Part shown: one piece after another, positions 25,940 to 35,220 of the stretch
Layout of the letters: the number at the start of each line of letters is the position of its first letter
Numbering within the stretch: position 1 is the stretch's first letter
Translations under genes and position numbers: made by a program
Assembly (NCBI GenBank): GCA_020633235.1
Contig: JACKEA010000004.1
Location: 186,001 to 250,000, forward strand
DNA from: Polyangiaceae bacterium
Lineage (GTDB): Bacteria > Myxococcota_A > Polyangia > Polyangiales > Polyangiaceae
Direction of reading: 5' to 3'
Length of the DNA: 64,000 nucleotides
Notes under the pieces: model-generated
Told to the model about the DNA's origin: nothing
Databases searched by the model: none
What the model saw: only the letters and a program-made list of their open reading frames with translations

Positions 25940-27604
25940 TCAGGTGCCCGAGAGGGGCAGCACGATCGAGGCCGTCGCTCCGTAGCCGTAGAGGTAGGCG
26001 CCGACCGGCACGGAGCTGTCCAAGATGTGGCTACCGGCCGTAACAGCACACTCCACCCGTTGGTAGCTGGCACCGAGGGCGGACGAGCTGCAGCTCGAGG
26101 GGAGCGCCGCTCCATCGAGTTGCAGTCCGCTGGTGGAGGGTGCGATCACGACGAGGGTGCTCGTGGTCCATGTCGCGTCGGCCTGGAAGCCGAAGTGCTT
26201 CTGGAACGCAGGGCTATCCGTCACCAAGAACATCGACGGATCACCTGTGTCTTGCGTCGTGAAGTTCTTGGAGGCGAGCAGCTGCCCCACCAATAGGGGC
26301 GCGCTGCTGGTGAGCGTGAAGCTCGTCGTGGCCCAGATGTCGTGGACCTCACCGGCCGACACCGTGAAACTGTCGAAAGGAGCCGGCAAGCTGGTGGAGA
26401 CGGTGGTCCCCGCGGAGGTGCCGACGACCCGCACGAAGTCGGGCTCCACGAACGAGCTCCCCGAGCGAAGCGGGCTCTTCGCGATGGCATAGCTCTGCCC
26501 GAGCGCGCCGTTCGGAGGGATCTGCAGCTCGAAGTGGTCGGTGCAGCAGGTGTCGTTCGGATCGTGGCCGGCGAACGTGGGCGCGGGAGGAGCGAAGCCG
26601 GCGTAGGGAACGGTGATGCGCTCGCCGCTGGAGAACACCGCGACCGGCGCGCTGGCTTCCACGATGGTTCCCGTCAAGTCCCCCGTGCCCCCATCGCTCG
26701 ACAGGTTCAACACGTCGAACGGGCCAAGTTGCAGCGAGAGCTGCTCGCCGGCCTTTTTGGCAGAAATCGTGCCGTTTCCGAGCATGGCTCCCCCTGCCGT
26801 GACCGTGACCGAAGTCCCCGCCGCCGTGCCCACGATGGTCACGGAGCTGTGATCCGGGATGCCCGGGATGGAGATGGGCGCCGTCGGATTGGTAGTGGGC
26901 CATCCCAACACGTGATGCTTCGTGCCGAGCTCAGTTGCGGGCAACAGCGCCGTGCCGCCGTTGGCGGCGTCATCACCGTTCTGCTGATAGAGCAGGATGG
27001 GCGCCGTCGAGGTCACGTGAAAGGCGTTCGACGAGAGCAGCGTGTACGGCGGTCCCGGAGGATCCGCCGTGGAGCTCGTCATGCCGCTCACCTCGCGGGT
27101 GGGCATGGTGATCGTCAAGCTCTGTCCCGCGAGCACGTTCGTGTCCGAGACCTTGGTCGGCGCCGGCGTCGCTCCGGGCGCGGCGTCGTTCCGCTCCACG
27201 GTGACGTTGGCGGCGGCGCTGCCTGGGTTGTGCACCAACAAGTGCCAGGGCTTGTCCCACGCTGCGTCCGGACCGCGGGACATGGGCAGGTCTACGGCCC
27301 AAAACTCGGTTCCCGCTAGCGTGGGAGTCGGGGTCCCGCCGTCCCCCGCGGTGCCGCCCGCTCCGGCGCTGCCACCCACGCCAGCATCGCCGCCGCTCAC
27401 TCCGCCACTGCCGCCGCCCACACCGCCCGTGCCTCCAGCCACGCCCCCGCTCCCGCCATCACCACCGGTCCCCGTGCCGCTAACGCCCCCGCTTCCGGCA
27501 CTGGCGTCCAAACCTCCGTCGTGTGTACCGCCACCCCCCGAGCCGCTGCCTCCGCAGCCCACCAACGCCATCACACCCAAGAGCCCCGCCAAGCGCTTGT
27601 GCAT
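25940..27604 (-). CDS. IgGFc-binding-type surface lipoprotein with Gly-rich linker
   Basis: The 554-residue protein has a lipoprotein signal peptide (MHKRLAGLLGVMALVGC), a Gly/Ser/Ala-rich low-complexity linker of about 80 residues, and then a long beta-rich region. That region contains short phrases such as EFWAVDLP, LLLYQQN-like ILLYQQNG and GSHILDSS, a pattern I associate with the IgGFc-binding N-terminal domain found in many myxobacterial surface proteins. In animals this domain occurs in mucus proteins; the bacterial role is unknown, with adhesion a reasonable guess. It is divergent from the lipoprotein gene at 27799. The start was set at the signal peptide; the open frame extends to 27754. 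Confidence 0.72.
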   Translation of the reverse strand: MHKRLAGLLGVMALVGCGGSGSGGGGTHDGGLDASAGSGGVSGTGTGGDGGSGGVAGGTGGVGGGSGGVSGGDAGVGGSAGAGGTAGDGGTPTPTLAGTEFWAVDLPMSRGPDAAWDKPWHLLVHNPGSAAANVTVERNDAAPGATPAPTKVSDTNVLAGQSLTITMPTREVSGMTSSTADPPGPPYTLLSSNAFHVTSTAPILLYQQNGDDAANGGTALLPATELGTKHHVLGWPTTNPTAPISIPGIPDHSSVTIVGTAAGTSVTVTAGGAMLGNGTISAKKAGEQLSLQLGPFDVLNLSSDGGTGDLTGTIVEASAPVAVFSSGERITVPYAGFAPPAPTFAGHDPNDTCCTDHFELQIPPNGALGQSYAIAKSPLRSGSSFVEPDFVRVVGTSAGTTVSTSLPAPFDSFTVSAGEVHDIWATTSFTLTSSAPLLVGQLLASKNFTTQDTGDPSMFLVTDSPAFQKHFGFQADATWTTSTLVVIAPSTSGLQLDGAALPSSCSSSALGASYQRVECAVTAGSHILDSSVPVGAYLYGYGATASIVLPLSGT

Positions 27605-27646
27605 GGTGACAAGGTGCCACGATCTCGAGGAGCGCGGGCCACGTGG

Positions 27647-27664
27647 TTCCGCGGCGGACCAACA
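27647..27664 (+). repeat. dispersed 18-bp motif, copy 3
   Basis: TTCCGCGGCGGACCAACA lies in the divergent intergenic region between the two lipoprotein genes at 27604 and 27799. It matches the copies at 2505, 9158, 59461 and 62605. Confidence 0.6.
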
Positions 27665-27798
27665 AACCCAATAAATACGGACGTTTAAGTCGAAGATCGC
27701 GAAATTGTCTTGCGGGTACGCAGATGTAGGTGTTAGCAGTACACGTGCGTACACACTCTTACCGAGTGGGCAAGTTTCCAGCAGCGAGGATGGTCCCC

Positions 27799-29451
27799 AT
27801 GAAAGGCAGCGCGATCTTCACCGGTCTGGTTCTCCTGAGCACGACGCTCGCCGTCGGTTGCTCCACCGACACCGCCGCGCCCGTGGGCGGTGGTGGCAAC
27901 CAGCAGCTCGACCCAAGCGATCTGGTGAAGCCCGAAGAGGGCAAGGCAGATGCGAGCTACCTCGGCGTGTTCCTCGAGTTCGAGTTCGATGCAGAGGTGC
28001 TCGTCAGCGGCAGCTGGGGCGTGAGCTCCAAGATCGAAGATCAGCTGCTCTACACCATCGGGCACCTGAACGGCGAGAAGGCGGTCGGTCGTCTCGACAA
28101 GCTCGAGATCACGAACGTGCAAACGAGCAGCGAGGGCGGCAACACTCTCGTGAAGTATCACGCGAAGCTTCCCGTGGCCTGGGGTCGCAAGGACGCAGTG
28201 CCCGAGACGTACACTCTCAAGATCCCGCGCGACGGCACCTTCACCGGCTACGAGAGCTTCACGGAGAAGTACAAGCACGACTGCGTGGAGTGGGGCGCCC
28301 ACGACGTGGATACCGGGAGCATGTGGTACTACTACCGCCCCAACAACTCCTCTTGTCATCTCGAGGAAGCCGACGTGGTCACGACCGTGGCGACGGTCAA
28401 ACCCTCGGGCACGCAGACCACCGGCAAGTATCCCGAGTACGACCAGGTCTGGAAGGACGACCTGTTCAAGGTCGTGGCCATCTTCGGCAAGTACGAGGAC
28501 GGCGCCACGAGCGCTTCGGACGCCGGGATTTCCGCCTACAACGAGTTCGTGAAGAGCATCAAGAGCCGGCTGTCCGCTCACCAGCTGACCACCACGCCAG
28601 CGCAGGTTCCGACCTCTCCGGGCGTCGAGATGCCGGACATCACCTTCGAGGCCACGCTGGCCGACGGCAAGAAGGTGCAGGTCACCACGCTCCTGGTCGA
28701 CAACGTGCGCACTGCTGGTTACGCCTTCGACAAGCGTTATGAGGAGCTGAGCGGCACCGCGGACTTCATCGTGTACAACGGCCACGCGGGCCTGGGCGCC
28801 AACATCCGCGCGTTGGCTCAGAAGGGCAAGTGGGTCCAGGGCCAATACGCGGTCGTGTTCATGAACGGCTGCGACACCTACGCCTACGTGGACTCCGAGC
28901 TGTGGGACGACCACGCTGCCGTGAACCCCGATGACCCGAAGGGCACCAAGTACCTCGACATCGTCACCAACGCGATGCCGGCCTACTTCCGTTCGGACGC
29001 TGGCGCGACCATGGCCTTCGTCAACGGCCTGCTCAGCTACGAGCAGCCGAAGACCTACGAGCAGATCTTCAAGGAGGTCGACGGCTCGCAGATCATCCTG
29101 GTCAGCGGCGAAGAGGACAACGCCTTCGTGCCCGGCGGCGGCGGCGGCACGCCAGAGGCTTGGGAAGGCATGAACGAGAGCGGCAGCGTGGCCAAGAACG
29201 AAGAGATCCGCTACGCCACGCCGACGCTCACGCCGGGCCGCTATCGCTTCGACATGGACGGCGACAGCGACGCCGACCTGTACGTGCGCGTCGGCGAGGC
29301 TCCCGAAAAGAACCTCTACGATTGCCGTCCCTACAAGTACGGCTCCAAGGAGAGCTGCGAGGTCGAGATCACCACGCCGGCGCCGGTTCACGTGATGGTG
29401 CGCGGCTGGGCGTCGAGCTCGAGCTACACGCTGGCGGGCAGCCCCGAGTAG
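27799..29451 (+). CDS. lipoprotein with caspase-like (clan CD) His/Cys pair and PPC domain
   Basis: The 550-residue protein has a signal peptide with lipobox AVGC. A central region shows two hydrophobic strands ending in a His and a Cys: FIVYNGHAGLG (His329) and AVVFMNGCDTYAY (Cys358). This spacing and pattern resemble clan CD cysteine peptidases (caspases, gingipains). The last 80 residues look like a bacterial pre-peptidase C-terminal (PPC) domain (RYRFDMDGDSDADLYVRVG). I infer a surface or periplasmic Cys hydrolase; this is not proven. An SD-like GAGG 9 nt before the ATG at 27799 decides the start over the ATG at 27790. Confidence 0.7.
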   Translation: MKGSAIFTGLVLLSTTLAVGCSTDTAAPVGGGGNQQLDPSDLVKPEEGKADASYLGVFLEFEFDAEVLVSGSWGVSSKIEDQLLYTIGHLNGEKAVGRLDKLEITNVQTSSEGGNTLVKYHAKLPVAWGRKDAVPETYTLKIPRDGTFTGYESFTEKYKHDCVEWGAHDVDTGSMWYYYRPNNSSCHLEEADVVTTVATVKPSGTQTTGKYPEYDQVWKDDLFKVVAIFGKYEDGATSASDAGISAYNEFVKSIKSRLSAHQLTTTPAQVPTSPGVEMPDITFEATLADGKKVQVTTLLVDNVRTAGYAFDKRYEELSGTADFIVYNGHAGLGANIRALAQKGKWVQGQYAVVFMNGCDTYAYVDSELWDDHAAVNPDDPKGTKYLDIVTNAMPAYFRSDAGATMAFVNGLLSYEQPKTYEQIFKEVDGSQIILVSGEEDNAFVPGGGGGTPEAWEGMNESGSVAKNEEIRYATPTLTPGRYRFDMDGDSDADLYVRVGEAPEKNLYDCRPYKYGSKESCEVEITTPAPVHVMVRGWASSSSYTLAGSPE

Positions 29452-29465
29452 TCCGCCTCACCCAG

Positions 29466-29497
29466 AAAGGGCCGCGGTGATCCCATCGCGGCCTTTT
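29466..29497. terminator. bidirectional intrinsic terminator
   Basis: AAAGGGCCGCG pairs with CGCGGCCTTTT (29466-29476 with 29487-29497), a GC-rich stem flanked by A and T tracts. It lies between convergent genes and could end transcription from both. Confidence 0.8.
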
Positions 29498-29533
29498 CCA
29501 ATTTTGTCGCGGCGCCGCGGAATCAGTGCGCTC

Positions 29534-30940
29534 TCATTGTGCCGTCGGTGGCGCGGACAGCTCTCGCTCGGTAGAGATACGGTCGTACGCCAGCCACGCC
29601 CCATAGCCGAGCAGCACGAGCGCTGCGGCAAAGCCGATGGCAATGATGGGAGCGCGACGGCGCGTTCCGAAATTGGGCTCGGAGTCGAGGGACTCGCGGG
29701 CCAGCGCTTCGAGATCGACCGGCGGCCGCGCGGGCTGCGCCTGCGGCGGTGCCGGCTGCGTGAGCGCTGGCGGCGGGGGCGTCCCGGCAGCGGGCAGCGG
29801 CTGGGGCGGCGGTTCGCGGCTGGCGCGCTCCAGCGCTTCGGCCAACATGGCGCGGTCACCCGTGGGCGTCTTGAGATCGCCCATCACCGCGATCGAGCTC
29901 GAATGCGTCACGGACGACTCGAACTCCGCGGCGAGCTCGGAGCGCTGCTCGGCTGCGTCGAGGGCGCGGCTCACCATCTTCTTGCGGCGTGCGAGACGCT
30001 CGGCGAGCTTGCTGGAAACGTAGGCGGCCACGTCTGTCTGCGTGGTGGGGCCGCACAGCTGGATGATCAGCGTCTCCAGCGCTCGGTGCATTTCGTCCGC
30101 GGTCGCGTAGCGTCCGTTCGGCTCGTAGCACAGCGCGGTGTACACCACTTCCGCGACCTCGTTCGGCACGCCGCGTAGTGGCTCCGGGGGCATGCCCTTC
30201 ACCAACCGCGCGAGCGTGGCGAGCTGATTGTCACCTTCGTACGGGGTCCTACCCGATAGCAGTTGATACAGCATCACCCCCGCGGCCCAAATGTCTGCGC
30301 GGCGGTCCACGTCCCTGCCCAGAGCCTGCTCCGGGGCCATGTACGCGACCTTGCCCTTGATGACACCCGCGCTGGTCTCCTCGCTCAAGCGATCCACGGC
30401 CTTGGCCACGCCGAAGTCGATGACCTTGACCTCACCGGTGTGGCTCACCAAGACGTTGGCGGGGGACACGTCGCGATGCACCACCCCGAGGAGGGTGCCG
30501 TCTGGACTCTTCACCTCGTGGGCGGCGTGCAGGCCATTCAGTGTGTCGCTCACGATTCTGAGGACGATGCCCAGCGGCAGCTTCTCTCCGGAGCCATGGA
30601 CCACCCGACGGAGAGCGGACACCGAGTCGCCTTCGATCCACTCCAGCACCAGGTAGAGCAGATCCACCTGCTCGCCCAGATCCAGGATCTGCGCCACGTT
30701 CGGATGGTGGATGTTGGCGATGATGCGCGCCTCGTCCAGGAACATGCGCTGGAAGCGAGGGTCCGCCGCGTGTTGGGACAGGATCGTCTTGATCGCGACC
30801 AAACGCTCGAAGCCGTGGTGGCCGGTGAGCCGCGCCACCCAAACCTGGGCCATGCCGCCCTGGGCGATGGGGGCCAAGAGCTCGTAGCGATCAAGTCGCG
30901 CTCCTGGCGCCAGCTGTGCAGGCGGAGGCACCGAGCTCAT
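29534..30940 (-). CDS. Hanks-type serine/threonine protein kinase
   Basis: The 468-residue protein has a complete kinase domain: glycine loop IAQGGMA at 25-31, Lys51, catalytic HRD with Asp157 (VHRDVSPANV), DFG with Asp175 and an APE motif. A Pro/Gln-rich linker and a single membrane helix near the C-terminus (APIIAIGFAAALVLLGYGAW) follow, with only about 20 residues beyond the membrane. It phosphorylates Ser/Thr on unknown targets; the FHA proteins of the Tad locus are possible readers. The ATG has no Shine-Dalgarno sequence upstream, so the exact start is less sure. Confidence 0.93.
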   Translation of the reverse strand: MSSVPPPAQLAPGARLDRYELLAPIAQGGMAQVWVARLTGHHGFERLVAIKTILSQHAADPRFQRMFLDEARIIANIHHPNVAQILDLGEQVDLLYLVLEWIEGDSVSALRRVVHGSGEKLPLGIVLRIVSDTLNGLHAAHEVKSPDGTLLGVVHRDVSPANVLVSHTGEVKVIDFGVAKAVDRLSEETSAGVIKGKVAYMAPEQALGRDVDRRADIWAAGVMLYQLLSGRTPYEGDNQLATLARLVKGMPPEPLRGVPNEVAEVVYTALCYEPNGRYATADEMHRALETLIIQLCGPTTQTDVAAYVSSKLAERLARRKKMVSRALDAAEQRSELAAEFESSVTHSSSIAVMGDLKTPTGDRAMLAEALERASREPPPQPLPAAGTPPPPALTQPAPPQAQPARPPVDLEALARESLDSEPNFGTRRRAPIIAIGFAAALVLLGYGAWLAYDRISTERELSAPPTAQ

Positions 30941-31051
30941 AGGAGGCTCAACTTTTGTCGCTCCCCGGGGGCTTGCGCAAGGCCTTTGCTGGGGAGGCCG
31001 GTTCCATGCGGTGCTGGCGCCGAGATTGGCGCGTCGTGTAGCCTATTGGCG

Positions 31052-31537
31052 ATGTCGACGAACCCGATCCTCGGGCTGGACGTTTACGTGGCACTGGCAG
31101 CAGTGGGCTGGGCGGATGGCCAGCTCACCCGAGAAGCGGCAGACGCGATCTTACGGACGGCGTCCGAAGAGGGGATCGAGATCGAACAGCTGTCCAAGAT
31201 CGAGGACGCCGTGAAGGAGCCGGTAGACGTGGGCGTCGTCGATCGGATGAACATGAGCAAATCCGATCGCTTGTACGTCTACGCCGTCGCCTCCTGGATC
31301 GCGGCGTTGGACGGGCCCGCCACCGACAAGGAGCAAGAGGCTCTCGACAAGCTGGGCCTGGCCTTGGGGGTTCCCGAACCTCCGCGTCGCCATGCCGACG
31401 AGATCATGCGTGAAATCGCCGCGCAGGACTCGCGGCCGGAGCGTTTCGATTTGCACGCTCTACGCAAGACGTTGGACGAACGACTGGAGGCGGCCCGCGC
31501 GGCGCGCTTGGCTCAGTCCGAGGACGCCGAGTCCTGA
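31052..31537 (+). CDS. TerB-like helical protein
   Basis: The 161-residue protein is soluble and helical. Its N-terminal segment (VYVALAAVGWADGQLTREAA) and the repeated acidic AALDGPATDKEQEAL unit resemble the TerB/DjlA metal-binding helical domain, which has paired 'A.DG.....E' units. The role of these domains outside tellurite resistance is unclear. It is divergent from the kinase gene and convergent with the CNNM-like gene, only 1 nt separating the two stops. Confidence 0.65.
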   Translation: MSTNPILGLDVYVALAAVGWADGQLTREAADAILRTASEEGIEIEQLSKIEDAVKEPVDVGVVDRMNMSKSDRLYVYAVASWIAALDGPATDKEQEALDKLGLALGVPEPPRRHADEIMREIAAQDSRPERFDLHALRKTLDERLEAARAARLAQSEDAES

Positions 31538-31538
31538 C

Positions 31539-32888
31539 TCAGTCGGCGCCGTTCGCGGCATCCGACTTCTCGTCGTGGTGAACGCGCACCTCGAGTAGCC
31601 GGATTCGTCGTCGAAACGCCTCGAGCACCTCGAACTCCGCGGTGCCCACCACGACCTTGTCGCCCACCCGTGGTGAGCGGCCGAGCTCGGAGAGCACCAA
31701 GCCCGCAACGGTGTCCTCGTCCCGATCCGACAGCTCGAGCTCGAGGGCCTCTTCCAGGTCCATCACCAACGTGGTGCCGCTCACGCGATACACGCCGTCG
31801 CCCACGGCGCTCACGTCGGGGATCTCTTCGTCGAACTCGTCCTGGATCTGTCCGACGATTTCCTCGATCACGTCCTCCAGCGTCACGATGCCGCTGATTC
31901 CGCCGTATTCGTCCACTACCGCGGCCATGTGCAGGCGCTCTTGCCGCATGCGCCGGAGCAGGGCGTCCAGCGGCAGGGTCTCCGGCACGAAGGTGATCTC
32001 CCGCTTCACTTCTTCGAGGGATTGGGGTGCTGGTTCGGCGCGGAAAACGTCCTTGATGTGCACCAGCCCGATGACCTCGTCGAGGTGCTCGGTACACAGG
32101 GGAAAGCGCGTGAACTCGCTTTCCCTCGCGATCTTCAGGTTCTCTTCCAGGGAGTGGCTCAGCGAGAGGTACGTCACGTCCGCGCGCGGCACCATGATCT
32201 GCCGCGCGACGCGGTGCGACAGCTCGAACACGTTGTCCAGCAGCTCGCGCTTCTGGCTGCTGAGCTTGCCGGCGTACTCGGAGCTGAGCAGCAGTCGCAG
32301 CTCGTCTTCGCTGTGCGTGACCTGGGCCTCGGCCACCGGCTCGATGCCCACCAGCTTCAGGAGTCCGTTTGCGGTGTGGTTCAGCACCCAGATCACGGGG
32401 AAGGTGAGCTTGTAGAAGGTGTACAGCGGCACCGAGACCCACAACGTCGTCCGCTCCGCCTTGCGAATGGCCAATGACTTGGGGGCCAGCTCACCCAGCA
32501 CGATGTGCAGTACGGTGATGGTCAAGAACGCGACCGTCAGGCTTGCGGAATGAAGCACCGACTCCGTGGCGCCGGGAATCCGCTCCACGACGGGGCGGAT
32601 GATCCACGCGAAGGCAGGCTCGCCGATCCAGCCGAGGGCCAAGCTCGCCAACGTGATCCCGAGCTGGGTCGCAGAAAGGTAGGCATCCAGGTGGTGAATC
32701 ATGTGCTGGGCCACGCGGCCCCGGACGTCGCCCTTGCGCGAGTGGGGCTCGATCTGCGTCGGGCGCACTTTGACGATGGCGAACTCGGCGGCGACGAAGA
32801 AGCCATTCAGCGCGACGAGCACGATGGCCAACAGCAAGCCGAGCCAGGGATCCACGACCGGGGCGGAGCCTCCAGGGAGGCCGCTCAT
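31539..32888 (-). CDS. CNNM/CorC-like membrane protein (DUF21-CBS-CorC_HlyC)
   Basis: The 449-residue protein has an N-terminal DUF21 membrane domain with the signature NGFFVAAEFAIVKVR, two CBS domains (IMVPRADVTYLS and VVDEYGGISGIVTLEDVIEE) and a C-terminal transporter-associated domain. Family members export or sense magnesium or cobalt ions, or were called hemolysin-like. The start at 32888 has GGAG 6 nt upstream; in-frame ATGs at 32909 and 32957 have weaker sites. Confidence 0.88.
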   Translation of the reverse strand: MSGLPGGSAPVVDPWLGLLLAIVLVALNGFFVAAEFAIVKVRPTQIEPHSRKGDVRGRVAQHMIHHLDAYLSATQLGITLASLALGWIGEPAFAWIIRPVVERIPGATESVLHSASLTVAFLTITVLHIVLGELAPKSLAIRKAERTTLWVSVPLYTFYKLTFPVIWVLNHTANGLLKLVGIEPVAEAQVTHSEDELRLLLSSEYAGKLSSQKRELLDNVFELSHRVARQIMVPRADVTYLSLSHSLEENLKIARESEFTRFPLCTEHLDEVIGLVHIKDVFRAEPAPQSLEEVKREITFVPETLPLDALLRRMRQERLHMAAVVDEYGGISGIVTLEDVIEEIVGQIQDEFDEEIPDVSAVGDGVYRVSGTTLVMDLEEALELELSDRDEDTVAGLVLSELGRSPRVGDKVVVGTAEFEVLEAFRRRIRLLEVRVHHDEKSDAANGAD

Positions 32889-33185
32889 GGCGAGCTCCAG
32901 ACCCGTCATGTTCGCTGGATCGACGCGCAGCCGGCATGCGGGCCCCACGCCCGCCATCGAACTTCATGTCGGCGCTTCGCGGTCGGCGTTGGCGCCGCGA
33001 AGCCGCACGCGGCCTTCGTCACGAGGCACCTATAGCGTAGCCCACGCGCCGCGGAAAGCGCCGGCGCACCGCGTCACCCGGTCCCCCGTGGAGCGCAAAT
33101 CACGGGTGTCGCGGAATTCCCTACTTCGATAACTTGGCCCACCCCGTCGAACCTCCGTATCCAGGTAGAGGACGGTGGAGGGTCG

Positions 33186-33341
33186 ATGTCGGGGATATTC
33201 GAGCTGGATACGACATTCGTGGCCATCGGCGTCTTGGAGCTCGCGTTCGTCGGGTGGCTGCTCTTGCGGCCCCGTCGGGAGCGGTCGGGGCGCTTGGTGG
33301 ATGGCGCGGAGCGCTTGGGGCTTCGGGCTCGTCGCGGCTGA
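33186..33341 (+). CDS. predicted small single-pass membrane protein
   Basis: This 51-residue frame starts with ATG five nt or so after a GGAGG-type Shine-Dalgarno sequence. It encodes one hydrophobic helix (TTFVAIGVLELAFVGWLLL) followed by a basic tail with many Arg. It lies 31 nt before the acyl-CoA synthetase gene on the same strand. No family is recognised; the SD and the membrane pattern are the only support. Confidence 0.5.
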   Translation: MSGIFELDTTFVAIGVLELAFVGWLLLRPRRERSGRLVDGAERLGLRARRG

Positions 33342-33372
33342 AGCTGGGATTAGCTGATAGGCTGGCACCCCT

Positions 33373-35220
33373 ATGGTGTCCGGCGTGGTCGGTGATCTGT
33401 CGGAAAAGCTGGGTGCTCTCAAGGGCACCGTCGAAGACGTCGTGCGGCGTCGAGGCGATCCCGAGTGGTGGGAGCTGGTTCGCGCGGCGCTCGGCGTAGC
33501 ACCCTCGGCTGTTCGCCAGACGCTGCCCTGGCTGGTCAAAGCTCGTGAGGGGCACGACGAGAGTCTGATCCGCGTCGTCTCCGAGAATGCCAAGGCTCGC
33601 CCTGGGGGGCTCGCCTTGGAGATGCGGGAAGATCAATTGACCTGGGCGGAGCTCGACGCCCTCACCTCGCGGATCGCCCACGTGCTGGAGGGGCTGGGCG
33701 TGCGACCGGGGGACGTCGTCGCTCTGATGGGCGAAAACTCGCCGATGTATTTGGCGATCACGCTCGGGGTTTCCCGGCTGGGGGCGACCGCGTCGCTCAT
33801 CAATCACCATCTGGCCGGCGCGCCTCTGGCGCACGCCATCGCTTCGTCGCGCGTTCGAGTAGCGCTGGTGCAGGCCAAGATGGCGGAGGCCGTGCGAGCG
33901 CTGACGGACACGAGTCTGTCCCACCTCGTGGTGTACGGCGAGGGCGATCTGGAAGACCGCCTCGCGCGCGCGCCGCGTCGGCCGTTCCCTCGGGTCGAAG
34001 TCGACGCCGGAAGCGACTTCGTCTACATCTTCACCTCCGGCACTACGGGTCTACCCAAGCCCTGCAAGGTGACTCACGCCCGCTCGGTGTTGGCCGGGGC
34101 AGGCTTCGGCACGCTGCTCTTTCAGTTCCAGCCGGGAGACAAGCTGTACTGCGTCCTGCCGCTCTACCACTCCAGCGCCCTGCTCATCGGCGCCGGCTCG
34201 TGCATCCTGAGCCGCACGCCGTTGGCGCTGCGAGAGAGCTTCAGCGCGTCCGCCTTCTGGCCGGACGTACAGCGCTACGGCGCCACGTCCATCCTGTACA
34301 TCGGCGAGCTGTGCCGCTACCTCGTGAATCGCCCACCCAGCTCCGAGGAGCGGAACAACCCGGTTCGGGTCGCGGTCGGCAATGGCCTTCGCGCCGATGT
34401 GTGGGAGGAGTTCTCGCGCCGATTCGACATCCCGTTCATTCGCGAGTTCTACAGCGCCACGGAAGCGCCGGGCGCGATCTTCAACCTCACCGGCAAGGTC
34501 GGCTCCGTGGGCCACGTCCCCATGCGCCGACTCGGGGCCCTTCGCCTCGCTCGCTATGACGTCGAGCGCGACGAGCTGACTCGTGACGGCGACGGGCACT
34601 GCATCGAATGCGCGCCAGGAGAAGTCGGCGAGCTGCTGATCCGCTTGAAGGCCAAGCCCTTCAGCGCTCTGGGTGACTTCCGCGGGTACACGGACGAAGG
34701 CGCCACTCGGAGCAAGGTTCTGACGGACGTGTTCCGCCAAGGAGACCGCTATTTCCGCTCCGGGGACCTGATGCGCTTCGACGACAACGACTACTTCTAC
34801 TTCGTGGACCGCATCGGGGATACGTACCGCTGGAAAGGGGAGAACGTGTCCACCGCCGAGGTCGCCGAGGTCATCGGCAAGGCGGAAGGCGTGCGCGGAG
34901 CGACGGTGGCGAGCGTGCTCGTTCCCGGGATGGAAGGCGCCGCCGGCTTGGCCGCCCTCGAGTGCGAGGGCGGGCTGGATGTCGCTGCGTTCTGGCGCGT
35001 CGTGCGGACGTTGCCGTCCTACGCCCAGCCGCGCTTCGTTCGGGTGCTCCCACAGCTGGCCACCACGGGGACTTTCAAGATCCAGAAGACGCGGCTGCGC
35101 TCCGAGGGTGTGGACCCGAACCGGGTGACCGACCCACTGTACGTGCGGCAGGACGACGGCTACGTGCCGCTGACGTCAGAGCGCTGGGACGAGATCGTCG
35201 CGGGTCGTCTCAGGCTATGA
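33373..35220 (+). CDS. long-chain/very-long-chain acyl-CoA synthetase (FATP/SLC27-like)
   Basis: The 615-residue adenylating enzyme has the AMP-binding motif FTSGTTGLPKPCKVTH near residue 220, the FYSATEAPG loop, and the late motif DRIGDTYRWKGENVSTAEV. The last is typical of the fatty-acid transport protein branch. It activates a fatty acid with ATP and CoA at the membrane; chain length is not predictable. The following lipoprotein gene starts inside its stop codon. Confidence 0.88.
   Translation: MVSGVVGDLSEKLGALKGTVEDVVRRRGDPEWWELVRAALGVAPSAVRQTLPWLVKAREGHDESLIRVVSENAKARPGGLALEMREDQLTWAELDALTSRIAHVLEGLGVRPGDVVALMGENSPMYLAITLGVSRLGATASLINHHLAGAPLAHAIASSRVRVALVQAKMAEAVRALTDTSLSHLVVYGEGDLEDRLARAPRRPFPRVEVDAGSDFVYIFTSGTTGLPKPCKVTHARSVLAGAGFGTLLFQFQPGDKLYCVLPLYHSSALLIGAGSCILSRTPLALRESFSASAFWPDVQRYGATSILYIGELCRYLVNRPPSSEERNNPVRVAVGNGLRADVWEEFSRRFDIPFIREFYSATEAPGAIFNLTGKVGSVGHVPMRRLGALRLARYDVERDELTRDGDGHCIECAPGEVGELLIRLKAKPFSALGDFRGYTDEGATRSKVLTDVFRQGDRYFRSGDLMRFDDNDYFYFVDRIGDTYRWKGENVSTAEVAEVIGKAEGVRGATVASVLVPGMEGAAGLAALECEGGLDVAAFWRVVRTLPSYAQPRFVRVLPQLATTGTFKIQKTRLRSEGVDPNRVTDPLYVRQDDGYVPLTSERWDEIVAGRLRL

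Noticed and set aside
29534..30940. Kinase assigned as part of the Tad operon
   Set aside because: It is on the opposite strand and several unrelated genes intervene; only a functional link by FHA recognition is possible.
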